This document shows positions 1 through 8,203 of a stretch of 33,911 nucleotides of DNA, one piece after another. Numbering within the stretch: the first letter of the stretch is position 1; every line of letters begins with the position of its first letter. The translations under genes and the position numbers were made by a program. This DNA comes from CAZUMH01 sp964621645 (GTDB taxonomy: Bacteria > Zhuqueibacterota > QNDG01 > JAGLOF01). The notes under the pieces were generated by a model. That model was not told where the DNA came from and made no database searches. It saw only the letters and a list, made by a program, of their open reading frames with translations. Location of the stretch: the NCBI GenBank assembly GCA_964621645.1, contig CAZUMH010000029.1, positions 1 to 33,911 of the forward strand, given 5' to 3'.

Positions 1-2745
1 CGTGGCCTGTATCAGATACAGTCAGTTCCAAATACTTCCCCGGGCGAATATCGGGATTATCGATGCAATCTTCTTCTAATATGACATTACAGCCCCTGAA
101 AGTAAGTGATCCTCCTTCCGGCATTGCGTCCCTCGCGTTTACGGCCAGATTCATGATAACCTGGACCAGCGTCCCCTGATCCGCGCAAACCGCCCAAAGA
201 TTTTTCTCGAAACCCATCTGGATGGAAATATTCTCTCCAATCAAACGGCGTAATACCTTGACCAGATTCTGAATGATTTGATCAAGCCTGACAATCTCGA
301 ATTTCATGGGTTGCTTGCGGCTGAAAAGAAGCAGCTGTTTCGTGAGATCGGCGGCACGATTGGCTGCGTTCTTGATATCATTCAGGTCACTATAGACCGG
401 ATCATCCTCATCCACATCCAGGAGAGCCATATCTGAACAGCCTATTATGGCGGTCAGGATATTATTGAAATCATGAGCGATGCCCCCGGTCATAATCCCA
501 ACTGCTTCCATCTTCTGCGCCTGCAGCAGTTGTTTCTGGATTTCGTTTTTCTCCTCTTCACTCTTCTTCTGTGCCTGTCTGGTCCGCNNNNNNNNNNCGG
601 TGGTCGAGTCCGCAGAACCGATATTCCAAAAGCCAAATCACCAGCCATCTCTTCCAGCAAGCCAATCTCATCATTATCAAATCCTTGAGCGGACTGATTG
701 TGAATGCAGAGAGTGCCGAGAATATGACCACTATGGTAAAGCGGCAGGATGAGTCGGGATTCGGCTTCTTCTTTACTTGTTACCAGGTAGGTTCTGGCGG
801 AACGAATATATTCCACCGCTTCAGTATCGATATACTTGTCCAGGGAACTCAAAATTTCTTCATCGCTGTCAGATTCGATAAAATCTCCGGCAAAAGCCAC
901 TGGACGAATTTTAATTTTATGGCCCCGCTCTGTCAGCCCGGCCCAGGAAAATGAATATTCACCGATTTCGTGCAGAATGTCGCAGACATCCCGCAGTAAC
1001 GTCTCCTCGTTACTGGCACGGACCAGGGCCTTGTTGCCAGCGCTGAGCGTTTTCAGAGCCCGGTTAAGTCGTTTTAATTCTATCTCCGCTTTTCTGCGTT
1101 CTGTGACATCACGGCTGACAACATGAATTCCTATTGGCCTTTTCTCACCATTTCTCAAGAAGGTTGCTTTGTTTTCAACCCATATTTCTCTTCCGTCCTT
1201 GCTGCGGAGCGCAAGTTCCACGGTCCTGGCTCCATCGGAATTACTCTTACCGCTTCTCTCTTTGTCCAACTCCTCTTTTATTAGATGATCCATCACTTCT
1301 CGCCATGGATCACACAACAAATCATTAATTGAAAGCAACAGGATTTCATCGGAGGAATACCCCAGAAGCTGTTCCACAGACGGGCTCACATAGGTCGGTA
1401 TTCCATTCAGATCAAAGGTCCATATGACGTCTGTTGTTGTTTCGGTAATCAGACGGTACTTCTGTTCGCTTTCCTTCAAGGCATTCTCGGTTTCAATCAT
1501 CTGAGTAATATCTTTGTAGACGGCAACAATACCTTCCAGCTTGCCATCTATTTCGAACCCAGAGCCTGAACACAGCACATGCACTGGAGATCCGTCCTTA
1601 CGATAGCGCACGGTCTCCTTGGCGATGACGCTCTCTCCGTCCAGAATCCTGTTCCCCATATCCCTGCATTCATCCCATATATTCTTTTTTGCAATTAAGC
1701 TGTCAATGTCACGTCCCAGTACTTCTTCCTTCGTATATTGGAACACCTCTTGAGACCCGGGATTCCAATCAATGACCTGATGGTCCTTGTTCAAGGCCAC
1801 TATTGCGATGGGAGCGTTTTCCAGGACCGACTCAAAATGCAGTTTTTGTTTCTCCAGCTGGAGTTGCAGCTCTTTACGTTCGCTGACATCCTCAACGATT
1901 CCATCATAAAAGAGAAAGCGGCCTGAACTGTTTCTGATGGCAATAGCGGTAATGCTGCACCAAAGCAGCTCTCCACTCTTTTTCTTCATTAATACGGCGT
2001 CTACTTTTACCTCACCACTGCGGCGCAGTCGTTTATCAAGGTCAAAAAGAACTCCATCTTCTTTAAACAAATCCAGGGATCTAACGGTGAACAGTTCCTC
2101 CTTATTGGTGAATCCAAACATGTCGAGGAAGGCCTGGTTGGCTTCGAGCAGGGTCCCTTCACGTCCCGCCCTGAAAATACCGGCTTTAACGTTGTCTGCC
2201 AACTTGAAATATTCGACATTGCGTTCCTCAAGTATTTTGGTAAGGGAGGCTTGGCGTGAAAGCAGAGTGGTCCGCTCCTTTAACAAGCCGAGAATATAGA
2301 TGCCGAAAAGGATCACTATGAGAATCGGCAGCAGCCGGAACCATACGGACATTGGGTCGGGAGAAATAAAGCGGATAAAAACAGTTCCCTTATGGAACAC
2401 CCAGGCATCCCGAACCGATTCCAACAGCCAGTAAAGCAAACTGAATCCAGCCGAGAGGATCATTACTTCTCTGACTCCCGGTGTTCCTTTTCCTTTATCA
2501 TTCTGTCGCGTATAAATACGGCAGAGGCGCTGAGCGATTACTCCAAAGAGTATAAGGATACAGACAACGAGAAAACGCATCCAAAATTCTCTAAAGCTGG
2601 GCAAGAAAACAACCGAGAAGATCGAGCGATTCCCCTGAACGATCAGATCCCGGATGGATTCAAATAACCAGTAGATAACCCCAAAAAGGGCTCCCGCCCT
2701 AACCAGTTCCGCGGATTGCCGAATTCTATCTTGACTTGCGTCCAT
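1..2745 (-). CDS. Membrane-bound PAS/GAF sensor histidine kinase (3' end cut by window edge; interrupted by N gap)
   Basis: The protein senses a signal at or in the membrane and autophosphorylates on histidine. The N-terminus has four membrane segments (about residues 17-36, 54-74, 93-113, 134-155) forming two copies of an 80-residue unit. Three PAS domains follow (about 175-295, 300-420, 425-555), then a GAF domain (565-710). Left of the gap the same protein continues in another raw frame with the HisKA H-box (GGIAHDFNN, His codon at 473-475), the N-box (MNLAVNARDAMPEGG) and the start of the G1 box (TVSDTG). The ATP domain runs off the window. The ATG at 2745 has a purine-rich SD (GGGAGGGG). 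It is the last gene after the usher-like locus, 128 bp downstream with no clear terminator between, so it may be co-transcribed and regulate that locus. The histidine kinase call is firm; the signal is unknown. Confidence 0.93.
588..597. other. Assembly gap (10 Ns) inside the histidine kinase gene
   Basis: Ten Ns separate the GAF-domain side from the HisKA side. The hexamer gtccgc occurs at 582-587 and again at 608-613. Joining the two sides at this hexamer, dropping 588-613, restores one uninterrupted reading frame through the motif VLRTRQAQKKSEEEK into the H-box. The gap is therefore probably a placeholder over overlapping contig ends rather than missing DNA. Confidence 0.9.
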
Positions 2746-2873
2746 GTAGTCGTTTCCCCTCCCTAGAAGTCCGATGTATTTACGCTATCTGATCCGTTCT
2801 CTCTCGTAATCTGCAGGGCTCTTCCGTACTGTAATTATGCTGGAAAACTGAAAGCACCTCACTGCACCGTGTC

Positions 2874-5786
2874 TCATTGTGCTTTATCAAGAGACTTGTC
2901 CAAAGATTTATCAAGGGATTTATCAAGGATTCCTTCATCAATTATTTTCTTCGTCTTGACGCCCTTTTCCTCTGAGCCGGCGGCCTGCTCTTCTTTGCCT
3001 GCATCTTCAAGCTTCAGGGTTCCGCCATCTCGGAGGATCTGGATTTTACGTTTGCGCGGCAACACCCGAACAGCGGTTGTCAGCTTGTCTCCCGGGTTGA
3101 GAATAAGCTCCTCGTTCTTTAATTCAACAAAATGATATGCGGGGAGATTATCGGAGATCACTCGTAAATGCCATTTCCCAGGGCGAAGGTCGGTAAAGCT
3201 AAAGTTGCCATAAGAGTCGGTAATGCGACGTTGCTTCTCATCCTGTCGTTCCAATTCGACAATAATACCGGACAATCCCTTCAGGAGCCGATATTCATCC
3301 GAATTCACCTTGCTGGACGAATCCGGTTCTGTTTTACTCTTCCCATTAAAAATATATCTTTCCGGGCTTGCTGTATCTGCCGCAAAGTCGTATAAGGTAA
3401 CACGACCCTGCAATTTGGCGCTGTGTACAACATGAAGATCAATTGTAAGCTTTTCTCCTCTTTTTACCTCGATAAGTTTAGGCAGTTTTTCCATGCAGAC
3501 CATATTGAGACCGATATTGCTCTGATCAATATTCAAATAATACCGCCCGGAAAGCAGATAGGGGAAAATGTAGGCTCCATGGTTATCCGAAACAGCCGTT
3601 GATCCATTAATACGGATCAGCACATCGCGGAGAGGCTGGGAAGTTTGTACATCGAAAATATTCCCCTTTACGGCTCCGAAATCCATTTTACGGCTGATTG
3701 GTATTCCCAATGGTATAGAGTATTCCAAAATGGCAGCCACGTCTTTATCGGAGGAAGAATTCCGCAGAAGAGTTTCCCTCGCCTTGAAGGTGATACGGTG
3801 TGTTCCGAAGACATACTGCCAGAAACGGAATTCAAACAGGTTACGATTCTGATAGTAGGTTTCCGGGGAATAATAGTTTTGATATCTGATATTAACGTTG
3901 GTGGATGGAGTAATATTCCACCCGAGTTCACCGCCGCTGGTCAGCCGTTTTTTAAGAACATTGGAATAACGGCCGTTTTCGGTGTATTCGAGAAAGGCTT
4001 GCAGAGTAAATTTCCTGCTTGGACGGAAAAAAATCGAGGTGGAAATCCTTTTTGAGGGGAAGTTTGTATCTTCCAGTTCATTCCGAGTTTCTCCCAGCTC
4101 GGCCTCGACTTGAAGTGAGTACCTTTCTTTATAATAAGAAAAAGTCAGCCGGTTGCTGGTTTCACGATAATTGAAATTCGGCTGCTCCATCCTGTCTTCC
4201 CGGCTCATGAGAATCCTATCCAGTGAGAGAGAAATATTGCGGCCCAGCCGGTAATGTAATCCCAGCTGTGAGTAGGTGGAAAGGGGTGCCTGGATACGGG
4301 TAGTATCCATAGCGAAATTCTGCTGGTCCCGGCGGATATTTATCCTGGCTCGCAAATTGGGAATAATTTCCACTCCCATATTTCCGGAATAAAACTTTGT
4401 GTCCCGGTAATATCCGGGAAAATTTTTGCTGGCATTGATGATATTAAAGAAATAATGCCATTTTTGATGTTCGCCTGAAAATCGGACCTGGTAGGCCGAT
4501 TCTGTCTGCTCATCTACTTTTGCGGCCGCATACTCAGATTCCATTTTGTCACGAGCGGATATGGATATACCGTCCGCCAGACTGAACATGGTACCTTCAC
4601 CGTCACCGCCCTGCTTGTTGAGAACATTTACCCGGACAAAGTGCTCGCCTGGAAAAGTATAGGAAAGATATCCTGCCTGCTGTTTCAGCTCATCAACCCG
4701 CCAGAGCGATGTGAAAAAGAAACCGCCCGCCTGAAATCCCCCCAGGTTTATCCGGGCTTCGGTTCCCCTGCCATAACGGCTTCTTTCCGTAAGCATTGAT
4801 AACGAGTAGGGCCGATCACCTATCTGCAACCCGAATCGGTCAGATTCATATCCTGCCAAGATTCGATTTCGTTCAGCGTATATTGACATGCCGTAGATAT
4901 CAGGGCCGCGCAATTCTAAATTAATCCGGTGTTTACCGGCCTGATCCAGCGAGCCTTCCGCCTTAAATTCACCTTGGAAAGCACTCTTGAGGCCATCATC
5001 GTTATAGACAACACCCCGCCCCGTCAGTTGAGCCGGCAATCGGTGGTAAACATCCAATTTCTCAGTCACCCGGGGAACAACGGTCATGATATAGGAAGCG
5101 GCAGCCGATACTGAAGCATCATGTTCCAGGGTCGCGCGTATCTGAATCACATGCTGCTTCTCTTTGTGTTCCCCGGCATCTGTTTTAATTGTAACATCGA
5201 CCTGAGTCTTGTTTCCCCTGGCGAGATTAAAGTTATTGGGAGTGATCCCTGTCACAACTCCATGCATGGTTGTCGCTGAAATGGTGACTATATCATCGAC
5301 ATTGCTTTCATTAGAAACGAGAAGTGATATTTTCTGCGATTCTCCGGCAATGACATATTCATCCGCACGTATAATCGACATCGTCAAACTGCGTCTTTCC
5401 AGAACTGTGACCTCAATCGTGTATTCATCACTATAGGAAAGATATTCCCGTCCCTGTACCCTGTAGCTGAGATGATATGAGCCCGGCCTTGTCTTCAGAG
5501 GGACAAAAAAGCTTACCAGCTGAAGCTCACTCTCTTTACTGTCCAAGGTAAAAGGAAAATCCTGGGTTACCGCCTTCCAGCCTTCCGGCAGGGACAGTAT
5601 AGGACCGAGATCAAGGTTGATGCTGGAAAGGTTCGTAATCCGGAAGGCGGTGGTCACTATCTGTCCCGGCATCGATTCCATCGCCTCATTCTGTGCCGGA
5701 CGGACCTGTACCCTGTCTTCCTGACCCTTCAGAGAAGTGGAAAAGGTAAGAGAAATAAAGAGAATTTTGACTAGTACATTTCTCAT
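2874..5786 (-). CDS. Usher-like outer-membrane protein with Ig-like and carboxypeptidase-regulatory-like domains (copy 1)
   Basis: The 970-residue protein has a signal peptide (about 1-21), then two Ig-like domains of NEW3/COG1361 character (about 35-130 and 140-235). A long region of alternating hydrophobic/polar strands rich in aromatics (about 250-695) looks like a transmembrane beta-barrel. It contains a segment like the usher 'GD...S' motif (LQIGDRPYSLSML). Two small beta-sandwich regulatory-like domains (about 698-765 and 830-912) and a charged tail of four LDKS repeats follow. The ATG overlaps the chaperone stop by 4 bp (ATGA) and has no clear SD, so translation is probably coupled. 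Classical ushers have an N-domain, barrel and C-domains; this layout is similar but not standard. I infer that it exports or anchors the two small subunits. A different outer-membrane barrel role cannot be excluded. Confidence 0.72.
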   Translation of the reverse strand: MRNVLVKILFISLTFSTSLKGQEDRVQVRPAQNEAMESMPGQIVTTAFRITNLSSINLDLGPILSLPEGWKAVTQDFPFTLDSKESELQLVSFFVPLKTRPGSYHLSYRVQGREYLSYSDEYTIEVTVLERRSLTMSIIRADEYVIAGESQKISLLVSNESNVDDIVTISATTMHGVVTGITPNNFNLARGNKTQVDVTIKTDAGEHKEKQHVIQIRATLEHDASVSAAASYIMTVVPRVTEKLDVYHRLPAQLTGRGVVYNDDGLKSAFQGEFKAEGSLDQAGKHRINLELRGPDIYGMSIYAERNRILAGYESDRFGLQIGDRPYSLSMLTERSRYGRGTEARINLGGFQAGGFFFTSLWRVDELKQQAGYLSYTFPGEHFVRVNVLNKQGGDGEGTMFSLADGISISARDKMESEYAAAKVDEQTESAYQVRFSGEHQKWHYFFNIINASKNFPGYYRDTKFYSGNMGVEIIPNLRARINIRRDQQNFAMDTTRIQAPLSTYSQLGLHYRLGRNISLSLDRILMSREDRMEQPNFNYRETSNRLTFSYYKERYSLQVEAELGETRNELEDTNFPSKRISTSIFFRPSRKFTLQAFLEYTENGRYSNVLKKRLTSGGELGWNITPSTNVNIRYQNYYSPETYYQNRNLFEFRFWQYVFGTHRITFKARETLLRNSSSDKDVAAILEYSIPLGIPISRKMDFGAVKGNIFDVQTSQPLRDVLIRINGSTAVSDNHGAYIFPYLLSGRYYLNIDQSNIGLNMVCMEKLPKLIEVKRGEKLTIDLHVVHSAKLQGRVTLYDFAADTASPERYIFNGKSKTEPDSSSKVNSDEYRLLKGLSGIIVELERQDEKQRRITDSYGNFSFTDLRPGKWHLRVISDNLPAYHFVELKNEELILNPGDKLTTAVRVLPRKRKIQILRDGGTLKLEDAGKEEQAAGSEEKGVKTKKIIDEGILDKSLDKSLDKSLDKAQ
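2880..2930 (-). repeat. Four 12-bp units encoding the LDKS tail of the usher-like protein (copy 1)
   Basis: The last residues before the stop are four repeats of Leu-Asp-Lys-Ser, the last reading LDKA. At DNA level some units use other synonymous codons (ttggacaag against cttgataaa), so the repeat is not freshly slipped. The copy-2 equivalent is at 9305-9355. Confidence 0.85.
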
Positions 5787-6595
5787 TGAATTATATTAAG
5801 ATTATACCTCGAACCCACCATAGCGTTTTCTCCACCGTCAGCCACTACCAGGGCCTGATAGTTACCCGCCCGGACAGAGCTTAAATCAATTCTATACCTT
5901 ACCGAGGTTTCCGGATAGATACGCATCTCCCGGCTTTCTCTGCGACCCACTGCTTTGGCATTGCTGTCCACGAGATCAACCCAGACCTTGGGTCGGGTCA
6001 GAAGGGTACCCTTATTGATGATATCCACCTGCAGATAGGGCCCGCTTTCTCCCCTGAGAAGCTTGACATCCTGAAACTGCAAGTTGGGCTCGCCCGTCCC
6101 TTTGATATTCGTTACCATCTGAATGCCGTACCGGATGACAGTGTTGATACCAACGGTGTTTTGGGACAAAGGATTTTCCGGAGAATTCTTGGGAATCGGT
6201 TCGACCATCAACATACTCCAATAGGTGCCGAAAAGACTCTGATCCTCGGGTACCGTAATACGATAGGTTACCGCCATTTGTCCCTGCGGCGGCACTGAAA
6301 GCCGGCTGGGGCTGAATTCGATCCAGATGGCATTGGACCGTTCCAGGGTGCCGGCATCCCCGTATTCGGTGGTTCCGTTCGAATAGAAGAAGTAATCGGT
6401 TTGAAAAATCTTTACCTCCTCCAGATCATCGCCATCGTTCTTCACGTAAATCGTCCCTGTATAGGTCTGACCGGGGATCGCCTCTTTCTCATGGGACAAT
6501 TCTCCAAAAATGGTAATCCCCGCCCGCAAAGGTACTCCGATCACCAGGCATGATACAATGATCCCGACGATTTGCTGAATCCTTGCCTTACTCAT
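5783..6595 (-). CDS. Periplasmic chaperone-like (PapD-type fold) protein (copy 1)
   Basis: The 270-residue secreted protein has a signal peptide (about 1-25, ending VPLRAG) and then two Ig-like beta-sandwiches. The first (about 30-140) carries IPGQTYTGTIYVKNDGD and SPSRLSVPPQGQMAVTYRI, the typical layout of pilus chaperones, where strand G binds subunits. The second (about 165-270) ends in a run of beta-strands. I chose the ATG at 6595 over a GTG six codons upstream because the signal peptide begins there and GGAAGG/AAAGGA lies just before it. It lies between the subunit genes and the usher-like gene, overlapping the latter by 4 bp. I infer that it escorts the two small secreted proteins to the usher-like barrel. 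Overall similarity to classical FimC/PapD looks weak; it also resembles uncharacterised DUF916-like cell-surface proteins. Confidence 0.72.
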   Translation of the reverse strand: MSKARIQQIVGIIVSCLVIGVPLRAGITIFGELSHEKEAIPGQTYTGTIYVKNDGDDLEEVKIFQTDYFFYSNGTTEYGDAGTLERSNAIWIEFSPSRLSVPPQGQMAVTYRITVPEDQSLFGTYWSMLMVEPIPKNSPENPLSQNTVGINTVIRYGIQMVTNIKGTGEPNLQFQDVKLLRGESGPYLQVDIINKGTLLTRPKVWVDLVDSNAKAVGRRESREMRIYPETSVRYRIDLSSVRAGNYQALVVADGGENAMVGSRYNLNIIQ

Positions 6596-6636
6596 TGTCC
6601 TTTTTCCTTCCACTTTTGATTGCTACTATCCATCTA

Positions 6637-7152
6637 TTACAACTCAGTGACGGTATAGTAGACAACCGTACTGTAATTACCGGGAGGTACCTCCACCGAC
6701 ATTCCCTGAAGTTGCAGCTGCAAAGGGATCCAGTAGCGGCGTCCGTTGCCGCTGAAAAAGGTCCGATCACTGCTGGTGATTTGTTGATAGGAGGTACCTC
6801 CCGATATGGAGCCGAATCCAAATCCTCCTGATGTACGTCGCACGTACAGCTCCATATCACTGTGCCAGTTCACGTCCTGTTTGTTCACGTCGACTCTCCA
6901 GTTATATGAGAGAAACCAATCCCAGAAATTACCGCTTACCACTTTATCGATATCTACCGAAATCTGGTCTGTATTGCTCTCGTAACTCGATGTGAAATCG
7001 CTTCCCGCTCCCGCGGTTAAATCAGCCGAGGTGATGGTGAGCGACCAGCTCCCGCTGATATCGATGGTAACCTGCTGCCCCATCAGAGCCGCGGCCGGCA
7101 ATATTCCTGCTATCAGGATCGAGATAGTTCGTATTTTTAGGGACTCTTTCAT
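6637..7152 (-). CDS. Secreted beta-rich subunit, minor pilin or adhesin candidate (copy 1)
   Basis: The 171-residue protein has a clear signal peptide (MKESLKIRTISILIAGILPA, cleavage near ALMG-QQ) and a mature part made of short beta-strands rich in Ser, Thr and Gly, ending in VVYYTVTEL. It is similar in size and style to the next subunit but has a Trp/Tyr-rich centre (GNFWDWFLSYNW). The ATG at 7152 was preferred over the one at 7197 because the hydrophobic leader starts there. Its ribosome site (GGCAGGT) overlaps the 3' arm of a strong hairpin, so translation may be throttled. I do not recognise the family. By position it is probably a minor or tip component of the structure made with the chaperone and usher-like proteins. 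Confidence 0.65.
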   Translation of the reverse strand: MKESLKIRTISILIAGILPAAALMGQQVTIDISGSWSLTITSADLTAGAGSDFTSSYESNTDQISVDIDKVVSGNFWDWFLSYNWRVDVNKQDVNWHSDMELYVRRTSGGFGFGSISGGTSYQQITSSDRTFFSGNGRRYWIPLQLQLQGMSVEVPPGNYSTVVYYTVTEL

Positions 7153-7158
7153 AAGTAC

Positions 7159-7188
7159 CTGCCGGCGGATCCTGAGACCCGCCGGCAG
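7159..7188 (-). promoter_or_regulatory. Intercistronic GC-rich hairpin between subunit 1 and subunit 2 (copy 1)
   Basis: The perfect 10-bp stem ctgccggcgg / ccgccggcag encloses a 10-nt loop. It lies 8 nt after the subunit 1 stop and reaches into the SD of subunit 2. There is no T-tract, so it is better read as an mRNA-stabilising or translation-limiting hairpin that gives excess of the first subunit than as a terminator. Confidence 0.7.
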
Positions 7189-7196
7189 CCTGTTCA

Positions 7197-7703
7197 TTAA
7201 GAACCTGCAGTAAGTGTGTAAGTTACGGTACGTGATTCACTGGTGATGACACCAGCCGTGACCGAAGCCGAGGCCCGATAGGTAATTGAGCTGGTTGCAT
7301 AGGCCTTGTCGATGCCGGTAATCAGATCCGCGTCCGATGTAGTGACTTCCGTATAACTGCCAGCGGGAGTGCCCATAGCAGTACCACCGCCGGAAGGAGC
7401 TCCGGCCTGGACTTCCAGGGTGATACCCGTAGAATAAGCGGCACTGAGAGCGACCGTAATTTTCCGACTGGCGTTATTGGTCGTCCAGGAAAGAGTGCTG
7501 GTATTATCGGTCGCTGCGTCAAGATCACTGCCGGCTGTGGCCGAATTAATCGTCAACGTTACAGCCGCGTCCGAGATATCGATCTCGTCGACCGCGCTGA
7601 CAGCGACGGACACAGTGTGGTTGTCATTAGTCTGCGCCATTCCTGCAACCGTGAAGCCGAGGAACAAGGCGACGATAAAAAGAGCCGTGATAAAACGTTT
7701 CAT
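7197..7703 (-). CDS. Secreted major pilin-like subunit (copy 1)
   Basis: The 168-residue protein has a strong signal peptide (MKRFITALFIVALFLGFTVA, cleavage near AGMA-Q). The mature chain is rich in Thr, Ser, Ala and Val in alternating strands (SVAVSAVDEIDISDAAVTL, LSWTTNNASRKITVALS) and ends in RTVTYTLTAGS, a pilin-like beta-sandwich pattern with few charged residues. The start at 7703 is set by a near-perfect SD (AAGGAGGT, 7708-7715) and the leader sequence. A second in-frame GTG at 7754 has its own full-length SD. It is first in the operon, followed by a hairpin, which fits the most abundant structural subunit. The exact family is not recognised. Confidence 0.7.
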   Translation of the reverse strand: MKRFITALFIVALFLGFTVAGMAQTNDNHTVSVAVSAVDEIDISDAAVTLTINSATAGSDLDAATDNTSTLSWTTNNASRKITVALSAAYSTGITLEVQAGAPSGGGTAMGTPAGSYTEVTTSDADLITGIDKAYATSSITYRASASVTAGVITSESRTVTYTLTAGS

Positions 7704-7707
7704 GCTT

Positions 7708-7770
7708 ACCTCCTTGCGATTGAGTGGATTGTTTTTCATGAAGTTGAAATGCACCTTACTCACCTCCTTT
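7708..7770 (-). promoter_or_regulatory. Two in-frame ribosome binding sites ahead of the subunit 1 gene (copy 1)
   Basis: AAGGAGGT (7708-7715) sits 4 nt before the ATG at 7703. Further upstream AAAGGAGGTGA (7760-7770), essentially the full anti-SD complement, precedes an in-frame GTG at 7754. Initiation at the GTG would add 17 residues before the signal peptide. Confidence 0.6.
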
Positions 7771-7780
7771 CTCAGGGATG

Positions 7781-7818
7781 ATTATAGTGTTTCGAGTCCC
7801 ATCCTGTTATTGCAGGAT
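7781..7818 (-). promoter_or_regulatory. Candidate promoter and overlapping inverted repeat for the subunit operon (copy 1)
   Basis: A perfect -10 TATAAT lies at 7781-7786 on the minus strand. The hexamer 17 bp upstream (TAACAG, 7804-7809) is a poor -35. A 6-bp inverted repeat (atcctg at 7801-7806, caggat at 7813-7818) overlaps the -35 position and could be an operator. A weak -35 suggests activator control. This is inference from position only. Confidence 0.4.
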
Positions 7819-8126
7819 TTATCGATTTTCCTTTAATCAAATAACATGCCACCATTTAAAAAAATAAATAACCGGTCATTGCTCTCCGCGCTATAGAGGA
7901 AAAGTTTTCCGAGTTGAAACAAGTATCAGAAAACAAATCATTTAATACTCAGCATACCATATCCCGCTGTATCTCAGCGGATAATGTAAATGAGGTTATC
8001 TGTATTTTTTACAGACTGTTATAAACTTTACTGGAAACTTATTGAGAAGTTATGTCAAGGAGAAACTTGTAAAAACGAAGCAAAACAGAAACCGGGATTA
8101 ATAAAATAATTATTTCAATTGATTAT
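7819..8126. other. AT-rich intergenic region upstream of the subunit operon, no gene seen (copy 1)
   Basis: I see no coding potential. Two more short inverted repeats are present: ccgctg/cagcgg at 7964-7980 (loop 5) and ctgta/tacag at 8000-8014 (loop 5). A TTGACA hexamer lies at 8053-8058 on the minus strand without a matching -10. The stretch is long enough for upstream regulator sites. The identical copy 2 stretch is 14244-14551. Confidence 0.5.
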
Positions 8127-8155
8127 AAAAAAATTACCGGCTGATACACAGCCGG
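8127..8155 (-). terminator. Rho-independent terminator after the radical SAM gene (copy 1)
   Basis: On the minus strand a 7-bp stem (ccggctg / cagccgg, 8137-8155, 5-nt loop) is followed by taattttttt. It ends transcription of the radical SAM gene ahead of the subunit operon. Confidence 0.8.
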
Positions 8156-8203
8156 CGAATTCCTTGCATTTTGAAGGGCAATTTCATTCTGAAAAAACGA
8201 AGG

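Noticed and set aside
490..600. True C-terminus of the kinase after the N run (Arg-rich tail)
   Set aside because: The tail arises from the wrong frame across the 10-N placeholder. The HisKA and HATPase motifs are found in another frame to the left.
2880..2930. CRISPR-like short repeats
   Set aside because: The units are 12 bp, contiguous without spacers, and encode the in-frame LDKS tail.
3645..4055. A 136-codon plus-strand frame inside the usher-like gene (also at 10070-10480)
   Set aside because: It lies antisense to a well-supported coding region, has no SD or recognisable domain, and repeats only because the region is duplicated.
8000..8014. LexA-like palindrome ctgt...acag
   Set aside because: The spacer between ctgt and acag is 7 nt, whereas the enterobacterial LexA box needs 8, and the spacer is a plain T-run.
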